From assembly GCA_009602725.1 (NCBI GenBank), contig WELB01000103.1, positions 36,824 to 85,220 of the forward strand: 48,397 nucleotides of DNA. Direction: 5' to 3'. The notes beneath the pieces were generated by a model. It had not been told where the DNA came from, did not search any database, and saw only the letters and a list, made by a program, of their open reading frames with translations. The translations under genes and the position numbers were made by a program. Shown here in pieces: positions 1 to 10,320 of this stretch. Origin of the DNA: Spirogloea muscicola. Its lineage: Eukaryota; Streptophyta; Zygnematophyceae; Spirogloeales; Spirogloeaceae. Numbering within the stretch: the stretch's first letter is position 1; the number at the start of each line of letters is the position of its first letter.

Positions 1-2
1 CG

Positions 3-1713
3 CCGCCCGGGGCCCGGCGCGCTCCGGAGGCCGCCTCCGCTGCCGCCGAGGCCGGCAAGGAGAACTTCTGGCTCCACGCCCGGGCGCTGGCGTCGGGCGG
101 CGGCGCCCGCAGCAGGTCCGCGGCCGGGCTGCTCGGCCGCCCTCCCTGCGCTCTGTGATGCTATGACGGCGCTGCCATGTGGCCTAGATGGCCTTCAAGA
201 CATCGCCGTCGTCGCCAGTAGAGCTTGGAGCCGTTTGCCGCGAGCACTGGGAGCAAGCGAGCTGCTCAGAGATGCTGATTACTGCTAATTACACCTGGTC
301 ATTACTGAGTGTTTCTGCCTATTGTTATTGTTTGTTAATGAGGCTGCCGTCTACGTTGTGGCGATGCAGCACCTTCAAGTCGCTTGAGAGCTTCGCAGAG
401 GAGGCGGGAGGAGCGCAGCCGTGGCAGGCGCCGGCGCAGGCGGCGGCGTGCTTGCGGCCCCGGCAGGCTGGGGCCGCCGCGGCCCGGGAGGAGGGCGCCG
501 CCGCGCCAGACAGCTGGAGGGACCAGTTCAGCGTCAACTGGAAGCCGCGGCAGCTCCTCATCAAGTTCCGCCAGCAGGTCGAGGGCTACCGAGTTGCTGC
601 TAACTTCCAGGTAAGTTGGGGATTGCTGAATGCGCCTCTACTGTGCGATTCTGTCAACTACAACCAAGTGATAATGCTCTCCAATCGTTGCAGTTCCAGA
701 GGGGCGACACACTCGACGACCCAGGCATCCCGGAGATGCGCAGCGCATCCCTATTTGGCTATCAGGTTGGCGCTGCAGAAGCTTTCCTTCTAGCATCTAG
801 CTCTGCCTTGCCTCTGTTAACACACTATGGCAAGCTGATGGATGATTAATGAATTCCAGCACAGTAAAGGACCTGCATGTTGATTGTAGGCGGAGAGCAG
901 CAGCTTGAAGCTGGTGCTGAAGCCGGTCACCGAGAAAGGGACCTGGAAGCTGATCTGGGAGCCTCAGCAAGCGGATGTGCGATTGCTCTCTCGCAAGATA
1001 CCGCTTGGCAGCCTTCTCACTCTTCAAGTAAGACTCCCGGGCAGCAGAATGTGTGCATGAATATATTGTCTCTGAGGCAACGGGTATGCACATTCTCTGT
1101 CATCGCTCTCTCTAATCGTTGAGCAATTTTATGTGTGCAGCACAGGACTTTAATGTCAATGTGCATTCACAAGTCATGTGCAAGCGCTCATTGCATGTTG
1201 CAAGTGGTCTCAGAGCTGAGAACTCTGGCACATCGACTCCTTGCACTTTGATTGAGAAGCAAATTAAAGCATACTTAGATATAGCAAAGTTGACGGCTAC
1301 TGCTGCTCCAGATTGGCGTGGGCCACGACTTTGCCAACCACACAACCGGCTGGAAGTGGAAGGTCGCTTCCAGCTGGGGCGGCTCAGTGCCCTCGCAAGT
1401 CCGCCACAAAACGCTGCTTCCAATATGCCCCGGTTTGGACATGCGACTAGGATGGGAGGCCGAGTACACGCTGCCTGACCTCCATGGGTAGGCAGTCCCT
1501 TTCTACACCAATTCCTATCAATCAGTAGAGTGGCCACACATGTGACTGTGCTTGACCTTCTAATCACTTTTCAGTATTGGTGTTGCGTCAAGACTGAACA
1601 CGTATACCCTTTGCAGAGCTGTTGGCATGGGAGAGCCGCTGGTCGGTCTAAATGTCGGGCGCTTGCGTGCGTCTGTGGAACGCTTGGAGGCCATCTTTAC
1701 GCACAACACTTAG
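3..1713 (+). CDS. Conserved plant protein of unknown function (3' part; 5' end off or near window edge)
   Basis: Exons that join in phase are 370-610, 694-765, 890-1027, 1312-1487 and 1617-1713, with the stop at 1711-1713. All introns are GT..AG and the exons have strongly G/C-ending codons. The product carries short motifs SVNWKPRQLL, WKLIWEPQQADVR, TTGWKWKV and GEPLVGLNVGRLRASVERL near the C-terminus. From memory this pattern is a plant-wide family possibly filed as DUF7781; the name is tentative and no function is known. The open segment 3-154 also has almost only G/C third positions. It could be the preceding exon, because donors at 116 or 155 are both in phase with an acceptor at 369, or it could be the 3' end of another gene stopping at 156-158. 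No start codon is convincing inside the window. The neighbouring gene at 2753-4329 is convergent. Confidence 0.75.
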
Positions 1714-2752
1714 ATCGGCTTCATGATAGAGATGCCTTGTATAGACAAACGGTTTGGTCTTCACTCGTTCTCGCTTGGGGTGTATCTGACATCCCAAATA
1801 GACCACTTGAGAGAAGCAGTTGCTTCGCCATTTTTGTACATTGCCGCTTTGAACTTCTCGGGACTGCTTGCTTAAGCAAGCCAGTTGTGCTCCTCAGCAG
1901 GTTGTCTGACATGATTCTTTGGACCCTAAACCTTGATTGACCAACTTGCCTGCCAATCATGCTTAAAAACAGAGCTTTGACCTTTCCTGACGATAACTTT
2001 GACCTAGCTGGGGCTTATATGGCAACAAGCTTTTTGCTGTTCAAGCAGAAGTCCTTCACAGTGCCATTTAGAGAAAAAGTTAGCATGCCAAGAAAATACA
2101 ACTTATCCGCACGGCAAGCTGGCATGCACATTGGGCTCAGTGTCAAGCAGGCCTTGCAGATGTCACACGCTGGCAGAGAGGGCCCCAGTTGGATGAAGCT
2201 GGCAAAGGCCTGCCGATAGAGCATGGTGCTTGCCTGCTAGCCACAAGAGCAGCCAATCTGCACACATCTGTAATCTGCCAGGCCAGATGGGCTTGTCACT
2301 TTGCACAGTCAGGTCACTGACCACCTGCCCCGAGCTCATCACAATCGGTCACAAATCGACCACTCTCCTCTCAGTGCTGCGCCCAGTGTACTTCGATTGT
2401 CCACCAATTCGGCAGTCAGCGTCGAGGTCATGTTCACATAGAAGACACTAAGGCTACAGGCCACAGGCTACTGAAGCCTACAAATGGCTACTACCCTTGT
2501 TTCTGCTGCTGTCACCAGCCACACGCTCTATTGTCATGGTGTTTGTGGGAGGCGGGCCCAAAGAATGGAGAGTTTGGGGCGAGCAGCAACAAACTTTAAG
2601 AGGTGCAACTTCCCACTGACATGAGTCAATGAGTTAAAAGGTTTGGTGTCAAGGCTCCCCCTTATACAATACCTAGCCCTCCGTATCTTGAGACTGTCTT
2701 AGCATTATGCTGACCGCAAAATCATAAAAGCAGACTGACGTCATTGTCGTGT
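1714..2752. other. Convergent spacer without recognised gene
   Basis: About 1 kb between two convergent genes. ORFs here are short, have no third-position bias and resemble nothing I recognise. It probably holds both 3' untranslated regions; no poly(A) signal is clear. Confidence 0.6.
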
Positions 2753-4329
2753 CTAGATCGGCGGCAGCTGGAGGAGCTCCTGCAAACCCAGGGCGCCAGT
2801 GCACAGGACCTTGGCAAGCCACTTGACTGGGGGCCGCCCTTTCCCTGCAAGGCAGCCCCAATTGTCAGGATAAACCTGGCGCTAGCTTCAGCTTCACCAC
2901 CTCTATGAGGTTCATACATGCCAATTGAACATGCTTTGTACCGGTCGAGGCGAGTCGACCCTTGGTTGAGAACAGTGGATTGGCAGACAAAGATTGGTGG
3001 TTTTGGACAAACAGGTTCGCAATCTGAAGTCAACTATAGAGTAGTCACTGCTATTCACCCATGTCTGCTCGGGCCGGTAAAATCTGTAGTGGCAGTTTGC
3101 ATGTTGGCTATGGAAACAAACTCTAATTCTCACTCTCTACAAATATTTCAACAACAGGCCTCTTCGCTTTTGGAAAGCTTAGTAGATGTATGGAACTTGG
3201 TCAAGCTGAGCAGCAAGGATGCTTACCTTGGGCGATGTAGGCTGCAGCAAAGCCGAGCATGCCATGCGCGCCCCACGCCATGCGCATCCACACCTGCAGT
3301 GTCATATGCACGCAGCACTGTAAAGACTGCTGCTCAAGTAGCCAAAAAACGCTTTGCACATTTCAACAATGATGCGAAAATTTGTAGTGGACTGGCTGAT
3401 GTTGACTCTTGACACCCTGAAGTTCAGATCCTGGAAAGACTGGGCTCAGGAAACACAAAGATGAGGTTGTCAAGATTATTAATCAGCCCCATCTTCTGGA
3501 CCATTTGCCCTGAGTTTACTATTCTTGGGTTTCAGGTTGACAGTATACTGGGGCTTCAATGTTGACCACGCAAAGAAGGTCTCAAAGCCCACATCCCGCA
3601 CCAAGACTTAATGACTTTGATCAAGTTCCACAAAAGAGATGGCGAGACCACATGTATACCTGCAGGACTGTGCGGGCATCGGCAGGGAGGAGATCCTCAC
3701 TGCTCCGCCCAAAGGCCAGCACCGTGACCCCCAGCATGCCCAGAACGATAGCACGCTGGGCTGCCGTGAGCTGGCTTGGCAGCAGAACGCCAGCCCGCTC
3801 CCGACCCACATCGGCAGGCAGCGCAGCCTGTTCCTGCTCCGCTCTCACAACTGGAGCCGCAGGAATTGTAGAGATCGGAGACCTTCCTGCAGCTTCACTC
3901 CCGCTCTTCACTGGCGAGCTCACGGTGGCGGCGGAGCTCTGCCGACTACCCGACACCATGTCCTCCACGCCTGCGTCGCAGTAGCCATGGCGGCCTCCAA
4001 CTGAGCTGCAGCTTGTAAAGTAAGAGTAGGAACCGAGGTTTTCGGGTACTAGGCTTAAGTTTGAAGTCAGGCAATAGGGTTTACACAAGGGTTCAGTCTT
4101 CTTATAGGATTTGGGTTTAGAATTTGGCCGGCCCGGAGATCAGCAGTAGGCCCCTCTCGAAGTGATTGCTGTCTTAACACCTGCCTGCAAGGTGTTAAGG
4201 GCTGCAGGGGACGACTTTTACCTGCAAGGTTGATGAAGCCCGCGCCACGATCGCGGCCGGCAGGCGGCGGAGGCCCGAAGCCCGTACGACGGTCCTCACC
4301 ATTGGCCCGGCCTGTACTGAGTCGCCCAT
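2753..4329 (-). CDS. Small membrane protein, possibly plastid-targeted (function unknown)
   Basis: Three exons join cleanly on the minus strand: 3959-3660, 3293-3227 and 2844-2753 (stop TAG at 2755-2753), giving 152 residues from the ATG at 3959. The N-terminal ~60 residues are Ser/Ala-rich. Then comes a hydrophobic stretch (AIVLGMLGVTVLAF, ~residues 72-85), a second one spanning the exon 1/2 junction (HGMLGFAAAYIAQ, ~109-121), and an amphipathic C-terminal end (VKWLAKVLCTGALGLQELLQL). A further upstream exon is likely: 4329-4222 reads as a 36-residue Arg/Ala-rich targeting-like peptide with GC-rich third positions ending at a perfect donor (CAG|GTAAAA). A short coding-like stretch begins at 4000, but I could not settle how these join the 3959 exon. 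An organellar membrane protein is inference; no family was recognised. Confidence 0.7.
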
Positions 4330-4466
4330 GTTCCATGCGAGCCTAAGCTCAGCGCCACACATTGTGGCTACTTCCGGGTTTAAAGGTAAGTTTACGGTAA
4401 GGAGTCAGGTTTAGGGTTTGGGTTTAGCGCCTATACAAAGTAAATTGGGTCGCTCAGAGCGCACCA
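4330..4466. promoter_or_regulatory. Putative bidirectional promoter interval
   Basis: Only 137 bp separate the candidate first exon of the minus-strand membrane protein gene (ATG at 4329) from the plus-strand ORF starting at 4467. The interval includes a short degenerate telomere-type stretch (about 4410-4426, repeats of the TTTAGGG type). No TATA box is obvious. The promoter role is inferred from the head-to-head arrangement only. Confidence 0.35.
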
Positions 4467-4670
4467 ATGATCTCCCGCACTCGCTCGAAGCCGGCGCCTT
4501 CGCCTGGGTTCACCGCCGCCCGGCTCTGTCCGGCTGGCTTCATCCGCCTGATATACCTGGCTGGCGCTGTCCTTGGCTGCACTGCTGGCAGCACGGCGGC
4601 CGCAGCCGCTAATGCCGCCATTGCTTGGTTTCGATGCCGCCGCTTTGACGTGTTAGTGAGGCCTCAATGA
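4467..4670 (+). CDS. Small hypothetical protein with one membrane segment
   Basis: 67-residue ORF with a true ATG and largely G/C-ending codons, unlike its surroundings. The N-terminus is basic and Ser/Thr/Pro-rich (MISRTRSKPAPSPGF), followed by an Ala/Gly-rich hydrophobic segment (FIRLIYLAGAVLGC plus an Ala run, residues ~25-53) and an Arg/Cys end. This suits either a targeting peptide of a spliced gene whose later exons I cannot find, or a small single-pass membrane protein. It is transcribed away from the minus-strand membrane protein gene. No family was recognised. Confidence 0.4.
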   Translation: MISRTRSKPAPSPGFTAARLCPAGFIRLIYLAGAVLGCTAGSTAAAAANAAIAWFRCRRFDVLVRPQ

Positions 4671-4689
4671 GATCTGCAGCACACACTGC

Positions 4690-5200
4690 TTAGACAGGGC
4701 GGTGCTAGCCAAGAGAGAGGCGCACGACAGGGGAGGCAGTCGTGAGTTTCTCCTTGCATCTGCGTGCTGGCCGTGCTCTAGCTGCAGCCTCTGGCTTTCG
4801 CCTAGGGGACTAAACCCTCAACCCGTAAACCCAAACCGTAAATCGCCCTCTACTGGAAGCGTCTCCCTTTCCGGCCGCTCGAGTCGCTGTGAGCTCTAGC
4901 GCTCCTCTGGCCCCTTCGAACTTGTGTTCACGCGTTTCTCTGGGCTGCCAATCACAGCTATCGCCCTCTACTGGAAAAGTCTTTCTTCTTTTGCGGCAGC
5001 TAGTCTTTCTGACTTGCGGCTGTTAGAGAGTACCAGTGTAATTGTTATCATGGTCCTTGCTTCGTTATGTTTTTCAGCGCTTGGCGGCCCCTTCTGGCCG
5101 GACCTTGTCAATCCTGTTCCGAGGCGCCGGCTTTTGGAAGGAAGTCATACGAAGCCGCAGACATTGGATCCAATTCGTCAGTGTGCTGTGCAGGGAGAGA
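4690..5200 (+). mobile_element. LINE 3'-end fragments (mosaic)
   Basis: Contains the family C-terminal reading (HLRAGRALAA-type peptide near 4757-4800), then a degenerate telomere-type array (4809-4840) directly fused to a second partial copy of the LINE 3' region: the short motif ATCGCCCTCTACTGGAA occurs at about 4842 and again at about 4962, and a CGGCAGCTAGTCTTTCTGAC block lies near 5002. Degenerate and non-autonomous. Confidence 0.55.
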
Positions 5201-5880
5201 AGCAAGTATGACGACTTGGAGAGCGCGTCATTCACAGCAATGAGATCAGGGAAAGGCGATTCTGAGGGGGCGCGGGGGGAGGTTTGGGAGGGATGGGGGG
5301 GCCGTGGACACTTAGTGAATGACAACACATAGCAGAGACCCTTCAAGTGTGGGCTGAGTTCTACATCCTGCAGTGATCCCGCAGGTCAGAATAACAATGA
5401 AATCCTGCACCTGATATCTAAGAGTCCTATGGCTGATTCTTCATGGCAGCCGACGAGCATCTGTGGCCTTGCAGCAGCAGAGTAGTAGACAGTCAGGATG
5501 CTCAATGAGCATCATTCTGGACCCAACAACTGTACACTTGACGACCCACCGTGCATCAAGCGCAACGACTTCTCCGCTTCAGGCACTGACAACAAGAAAG
5601 GCAGCAAGCATGAACCAGAATGACCTACAGCATGCTCGCCACTAGGGAGGGTTGTGCTTGGGCAGCTTTCTCCCACACGCCTGCCGGGGCTAGTGATGTC
5701 CCCCTTCGGAAGAAAGAGGTTCTTCCTAAGGGGGCGGGGGCTGTGTAAAGCCAAGGACGGCAGTGACTTGCAGAGGCTAGGCCATATGAATGGACAGACT
5801 TAGCTAGCCAACGAGGAGCACAAAGGAAACTGGGCTTGTCAGGGGAATATATGGCATTGACCGAGAATATAAATTTCATT
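5200..5880. repeat. Gene-poor stretch with minus-oriented LINE 3'-end remnant
   Basis: About 5660-5780 resembles the dispersed LINE 3' region in minus orientation (CCCCCTTCGGAAG followed by a GGGGGCTGTG block). The remainder has no supported gene; its short ORFs show no codon bias. Confidence 0.35.
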
Positions 5881-5919
5881 CATCATCATTGTCATCAACC
5901 ACGCAGCATCATGATTGAA

Positions 5920-7012
5920 CCTACTTATACATCAGCAGTCATCATGATAGCACCATCGCTATCAATCATCATCATCATGTCTCTGTGTGGCTCAATTTTC
6001 CTCGCATTCATTACCGAGGATGGGGGTTATCACTCATGAGATAGTCAAGCAACACATGCCATATTGTTCAGCTAATGCACCATACATGCCAGTCGCACTC
6101 TTGATGCTGGCTTTGTGTACTCACCTTCTCACTCATATCTCACAGCAACCATCACTACACTACTATTCTCTCATTGTCACTTCTTTGTACATATACTATA
6201 CACATCCCTCATAAGGTGGTCAATCTCTGCCAATTTGCTCTGTCGTGAAGGCCTGCAGTCTTCTCATTTATTTATAATCTTAGAACCTGTCATATGATCA
6301 TCATGAGATTCATATTCAAGGATGACTTCATCATCTGAATGCCTCATGCTACAGCCTCACATGTGACACACTGAGCTCAAGCTTGTTCATGGTTGAGTGA
6401 ATGAGCATGGAATTGCAAGGATGCAAATGTCAGCCAAGGTCCCTAGACCCTAAACCCTAAACTCTAAACCCAGTGAATGAGCATGGAATTGCAAGGATGT
6501 AAATGTCAGCCACGATTGAGTGAACGAGCCTTGAGCTCAGTGTGTCACATGTGAGGCTGTAGCATGAGGCGTTCCTTGCAGATGACGAAGTCATCCCCGA
6601 GTATGAATCTCATGATAATCAAACGATAGATTCTAAAATGGTGATGAAGAAAGCAAGAAACTTGCAGGCCCTCACGACACCATAATATGGTAGTGTAATT
6701 GACCAACTTATGAGTGATGTGTACGGTAAATGTACATAAGTAACTATGAGAGAAGAGTAGCGTAGTGATGGTAGACGTGATGTTGTCGATATGAGAGAAG
6801 ATGTGAGCGCACAAGGCCAGCATCCAGAGTGCAATTGGCATGTATGTGAATCAGCTGACCAATCTGGCGGATGTTGCTTGACCATATCATGAGTGATAAT
6901 AATCTTCCACAGAAAATTTGACTGCATACCAGGAATAGATTTTGAGACATATAGAGGCATGATGGTGATGGTGATGGCAATCGCGCTCTCATGAGGACTG
7001 CTGATGTCTGGT
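5920..7012. repeat. Large fold-back (inverted repeat), arms ~480-500 bp
   Basis: The left arm (about 5920-6400) and right arm (about 6512-7012) are diverged inverted copies. For example, GCCTCATGCTACAGCCTCAC at 6340 pairs with its reverse complement near 6550, and the TCACTCATGAGATAGTCAAG block near 6030 pairs with the block near 6885. Arms are AT-rich and carry no coding signal; matching short ORFs on opposite strands are a by-product of the symmetry. The centre holds a telomere-type array with 40-bp flanking direct repeats (separate entry). A foldback-type transposon remnant or a local palindromic duplication are both possible. Confidence 0.85.
6397..6511. repeat. Interstitial telomere-type array flanked by a 40-bp direct repeat
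   Basis: A CCCTAAA-type array at 6440-6471 is bracketed by two 40-bp direct copies (6397-6436 and 6472-6511) that differ at one position, GATGCAAATG against GATGTAAATG. It lies exactly at the centre of the fold-back. The geometry resembles telomeric sequence joined into a staggered double-strand break with fill-in of the ends; this is inference. Confidence 0.85.
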
Positions 7013-8480
7013 AGATAGCTCAGAACCTGCAACAAGTGAGCGTTCACCTACTTGACTCGTTGCTTTGGTATACTGCTCCTCACAGTGCTCCAAAGTTGCA
7101 AGCTTCAACGAAGACAGCCGTGGTGTAATACACTGCGTGATGTTCTGTACTGAAAGATCACACGGCCATCTGATGATGGCCTGCTGTGACGCTAGAACAG
7201 AGACACAATCGAACCAAAATCCAAATCGAGCATTATTATCAACTGTCAGAGACATCAACGTTGAAGAGAGACAGTGAAGCTTGTGACAACCAAAAAAGGT
7301 AGGAGCACGATAAGACAATGGCGACATAATGGTCCACAAATGGTCCTGAAAAGTGCTCATCACCTGCACCAATTAGTGAATAACAAATAGCCAGCGTCAA
7401 GTGTGCACTCCTATCATGCTGGACTACCTCAATCTTTATGTGTTATGATGCGTCAGAATGTATAACTGAGATGTCAGCCCTTGATGCATAAAAATTTTTA
7501 AGTCAAGCTTCTTCTCAGTGACGCACTTCTGCAGCTAGATGGCACGCACAAGATCGAGTGACGGCAAGCTGGAGTGAGGAGGAGCCGCGCTTCGTGTCAT
7601 CGACGTCTTCACTCCCTCCAGAAATAGTTTCCATCTCCTTCTGAAAGTATCTGCGGGTGGACGGGCTCTCTTTTGTCGGTTGCAGCCACCGCCTTCTCTT
7701 AAAGAGATTCTCCATCCGAATGCAGGAGTGATGGCCCTGCGATTCTTCTCGATAAAACCTCTTGATCTGATCCGACAATGAGCTACATCTGCTTGTGCTG
7801 CTCAATAACCTCGGGCCCTTCTCTTGGTATACGCTCTCCGAATCTTCTGTCACTGTTTTTGTTTCTTCGTGAGCTGGTCACAGCCATCCCCCCCTTTAAC
7901 AGGCTGCTTCCTTGTCCAGAAAAGTGCGGCTGCTGATGTAGCAAAGGGCTGTTATTGCATAGATACAGTGTTCGTATAAAGTCAGCGGAGCAACAGGGGG
8001 CGATGGCTGTGAGAAGTAAAGACTGTGAGAGGCCTTCTAGGCTTGATCTCAGGGGTAGGCGGAGGAAGGGAGCTTCAGCCTGAAATAGTTGGCCACTTAA
8101 AAGAATGTGCGCTCCAAGGAGTATGTGGCTCTCCAAGAAACAAAAGCGCGGCCAGATTGACCCAAACGGGGGTGAGGGCTGTGAACAGCCAGCCCGAACA
8201 GACTTGACAAGGTCCGAAGGGTTCAAAAGCGCTGTCTCAGAGCTTGGCCAGTAGGATGTATCACTTGGTAACTACGAGTGAGGAGCCGCAAATCAGAGAG
8301 GACTAGTAGCCGGAAAGCAATTCCCCTGACGAAAGCCAGAGGCTGTATCTAAAGAAGACGAAGGGCTCGCCCATTGAGGTTCTAAAACAAAAAGGGAGAG
8401 GAGAGGGGCTGGAAAAAGCCAGCCCAGAAAAGGATGAACAAAGGACGAGAAGGGGCCTGGGGAAGCACTAAGAAAAACAA
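7013..8480 (-). repeat. Gene-poor spacer ending in LINE 3'-end copies
   Basis: 7013-7950 shows no supported gene. 7960-8480 holds at least two minus-oriented copies of the LINE 3' region: the hairpin GGGCTGTGAACAGCCAGCCC near 8173, a second GGCTGGAAAAAGCCAGCC near 8408, and between them the end of the polyprotein in degenerate form (CAGAGAGGACTAGTAGCC near 8295). Confidence 0.6.
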
Positions 8481-8489
8481 GCACAAAAT

Positions 8490-9010
8490 GATACTAAGCA
8501 GCTACGAAGGAGTCTGTAGGAGTACTTCCTTGAAAGCAAGCGCGGCCCGAAAGCGTGCCACCCGGGGGGCTTGTGGAATTCTGTGACCACGGTGACGGGA
8601 GCATCAACCACGTGGTACTGCTGGTCGTGACACTTGGCAAGCTCCGAGCGCGCTTGCTGGGGCGGCTTACTCCCCTGCCTCGAGCGCCGTTGATGATGCA
8701 AAATAGGAATTTTTAGGGACGGTTTCGATGCGTGGCTGCCTCCGGCCACCTGAGCCGTCGATACCATGGCGTCGACGGCATAGATGCCGCCTTGACTTCG
8801 GCATTGACCCCGCTGCCCCCACGAGAACGGCCGAGCCCCGTCGGTGCCGGGACTCGTCGTCAGAACCAGACCCGCCGTCTGGGGGAGACGGGCGGCCGCT
8901 CGGTTGCCCCATCTAGGCGGTTCCCACCCACAAGCGCGGAGTACCCATCAGGAGCTACCATCTCGAGCTGGTGGCACGTAGTGCACTCCCACCATCTAGT
9001 GTGAGTCCAA
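8490..9010 (+). repeat. Unit-1 upstream GC-rich repeat with G-box
   Basis: A GC-rich block that recurs at 15490-15850 and 22960-23460, and more weakly at 13690-13880. Shared landmarks are a G-box palindrome ACCACGTGGT (8607-8616), GAGCGCCGTTGATG, and GAGCCGTCGATACCATGGCG. No reading frame is conserved between copies, so it looks non-coding. It marks the upstream edge of the first duplicated unit, 1.7 kb before the first NAC-like gene. Confidence 0.65.
8607..8616. promoter_or_regulatory. G-box palindrome (copy 1)
   Basis: ACCACGTGGT contains the CACGTG core recognised in plants by bZIP and bHLH factors. It is retained at the same place in three copies of the upstream repeat although the surrounding bases have drifted. 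A regulatory role is inference. Confidence 0.4.
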
Positions 9011-9107
9011 TCGTTCTGTCATACCCATCCCCCCTTCGGAAGAGCTTAGTTCTTGGTACCACCATCAGGAGCGCCCTTTGGAGCGGGACCTTCAGTTACT
9101 CTTCACA

Positions 9108-9108
<1 letters not shown>

Positions 9109-9140
<32 letters not shown>
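9109..9140 (+). repeat. Poly-C tract, 32 nt
   Basis: Thirty-two consecutive C residues. The opposite strand is a G tract able to form G-quadruplexes. It lies in the upstream repeat of unit 1 and is absent from the equivalent positions of the other units. Its length may be inexact in the assembly. Confidence 0.95.
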
Positions 9141-9159
9141 ACGCCCTGGGAGTCTCCAG

Positions 9160-10320
9160 CACGGAGGTCCGACAGGCAGCGGAGCACACGAGGAGCCGAG
9201 TGTGAACCACCTCCCAAGGTCTGCCAGCGACTCCTCACACCGTCACCACCGTGGGAGCAGCAGCCTTGCAGCACCGCACCTCGTTGGCTCGTGGGCGCCC
9301 GCATGCTTGATGATGCAGCGGCGGAGACTGGCCCATGTAGATACACTGATCCGAGGCCCCTACTTCGGTGCGTTGTTGGTCCCTCAGCAGCCCGCGCTCT
9401 CTTCCCACGATGTGAGGGAGGCTAGTGGACCTTTCCGGCTGGCCACTCTGGTTAGGGACCGGACCTTATTGCCCTCCCTTGTCTCCCGTGGCTCTCATCA
9501 CGGCTCCTGCTCGCCACTGTCGCTTGGGCTTGGACATGAGGACCAACTTCACCTCCACCAGCAGCCACACCATCCACGCTTTGAGCAGCCGACTGCAGGC
9601 CCCAGCTGCTCTGTGGTAGAGCACGCGGCACAGGCGGCTGGCTAGGCGCCTTGCAGCCTCGTCCTGAGTTGCCGCCGACGGCAGCGGCTGACTTCTCCTT
9701 GTCCCAGCTCCAGCGCAGCCGTCTTGGCCACGACACATGTAGCGGCCATGTGAAGAACTGTCCCGGTGATTGTAAGTCGTGGCAGCTCAGACCAGTCTCA
9801 GGCTGCAATATCCAGAGGTTGTTGCCTAGACCTCCTGCTTCAAGAGTAACAGGGGCTTGTTGAGCACAGCTTGTGCAGGAGTCAACCCTCCAATTACCTG
9901 CATCACGCCGCCAGCAAGTGAGCTCTGCAACTTCCCACTATCCCTTGCCCACTTTACAAGGCTGAGCTTGCACATTTCCTGGCCTGCCAAGCTCGAGCTC
10001 TTTGCCAGGGGGCCTCACGACGCAATCTGAGCCTGCAGCCAGCCAGCCTATATGCAGCTTCTGCAATAGCCATGTTGTTCCTCTTTCTCCTACAATGGCC
10101 AAAATTGTCATACAATGAGTCACAATCATTTAGTGCCAATGCTTGAGGCCCACGCTCAACTTACCTTTTGCAACTGAATAATCTGGACATCTGCTGTACC
10201 ACATGTTGTCAATCAAACCGCCTTTCTCGTCACGTGCCTTGTCTGTGCTCACAGAAAGTTGACATGGCATGCGTCCTCTGCTATAAACCTCGCATTGTAA
10301 ATGAGAGTCCTCTCTTGCAG
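9160..10320 (+). repeat. Unit-1 5' region shared with units 2 and 3
   Basis: Collinear with 16545-17743 (unit 2) and about 26170-27202 (unit 3). Shared words include CTCGAGC, GGCTGGCTAGGCG and GTTGACAT just before the first coding exon. The antisense strand of units 1 and 2 keeps a short common peptide (WLL.EVKLVLM), which could be a decayed exon. The interval probably includes the promoter and a 5' untranslated exon, because each NAC-like ATG sits directly after a splice acceptor. Confidence 0.6.

Noticed and set aside
3559-4004. Two overlapping plus-strand ORFs of 141 and 121 codons
   Set aside because: They mirror the first exon of the minus-strand membrane protein gene.
5920-7012. CRISPR array or bacterial operon interpretations of repeats
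   Set aside because: No regular direct repeats with unique spacers; spliced plant-type genes and telomere-type repeats show nuclear eukaryotic DNA.
6545-7047. Pairs of similar ORFs on opposite strands at 5836-6297 and 6545-7047
   Set aside because: Explained by the inverted-repeat arms; no codon bias or recognisable protein.
7515-7853. 112-codon minus-strand ORF with a charged, Lys/Arg-rich reading
   Set aside because: Its apparent start is GTG, there is no codon bias, no splice-site support and no family resemblance.
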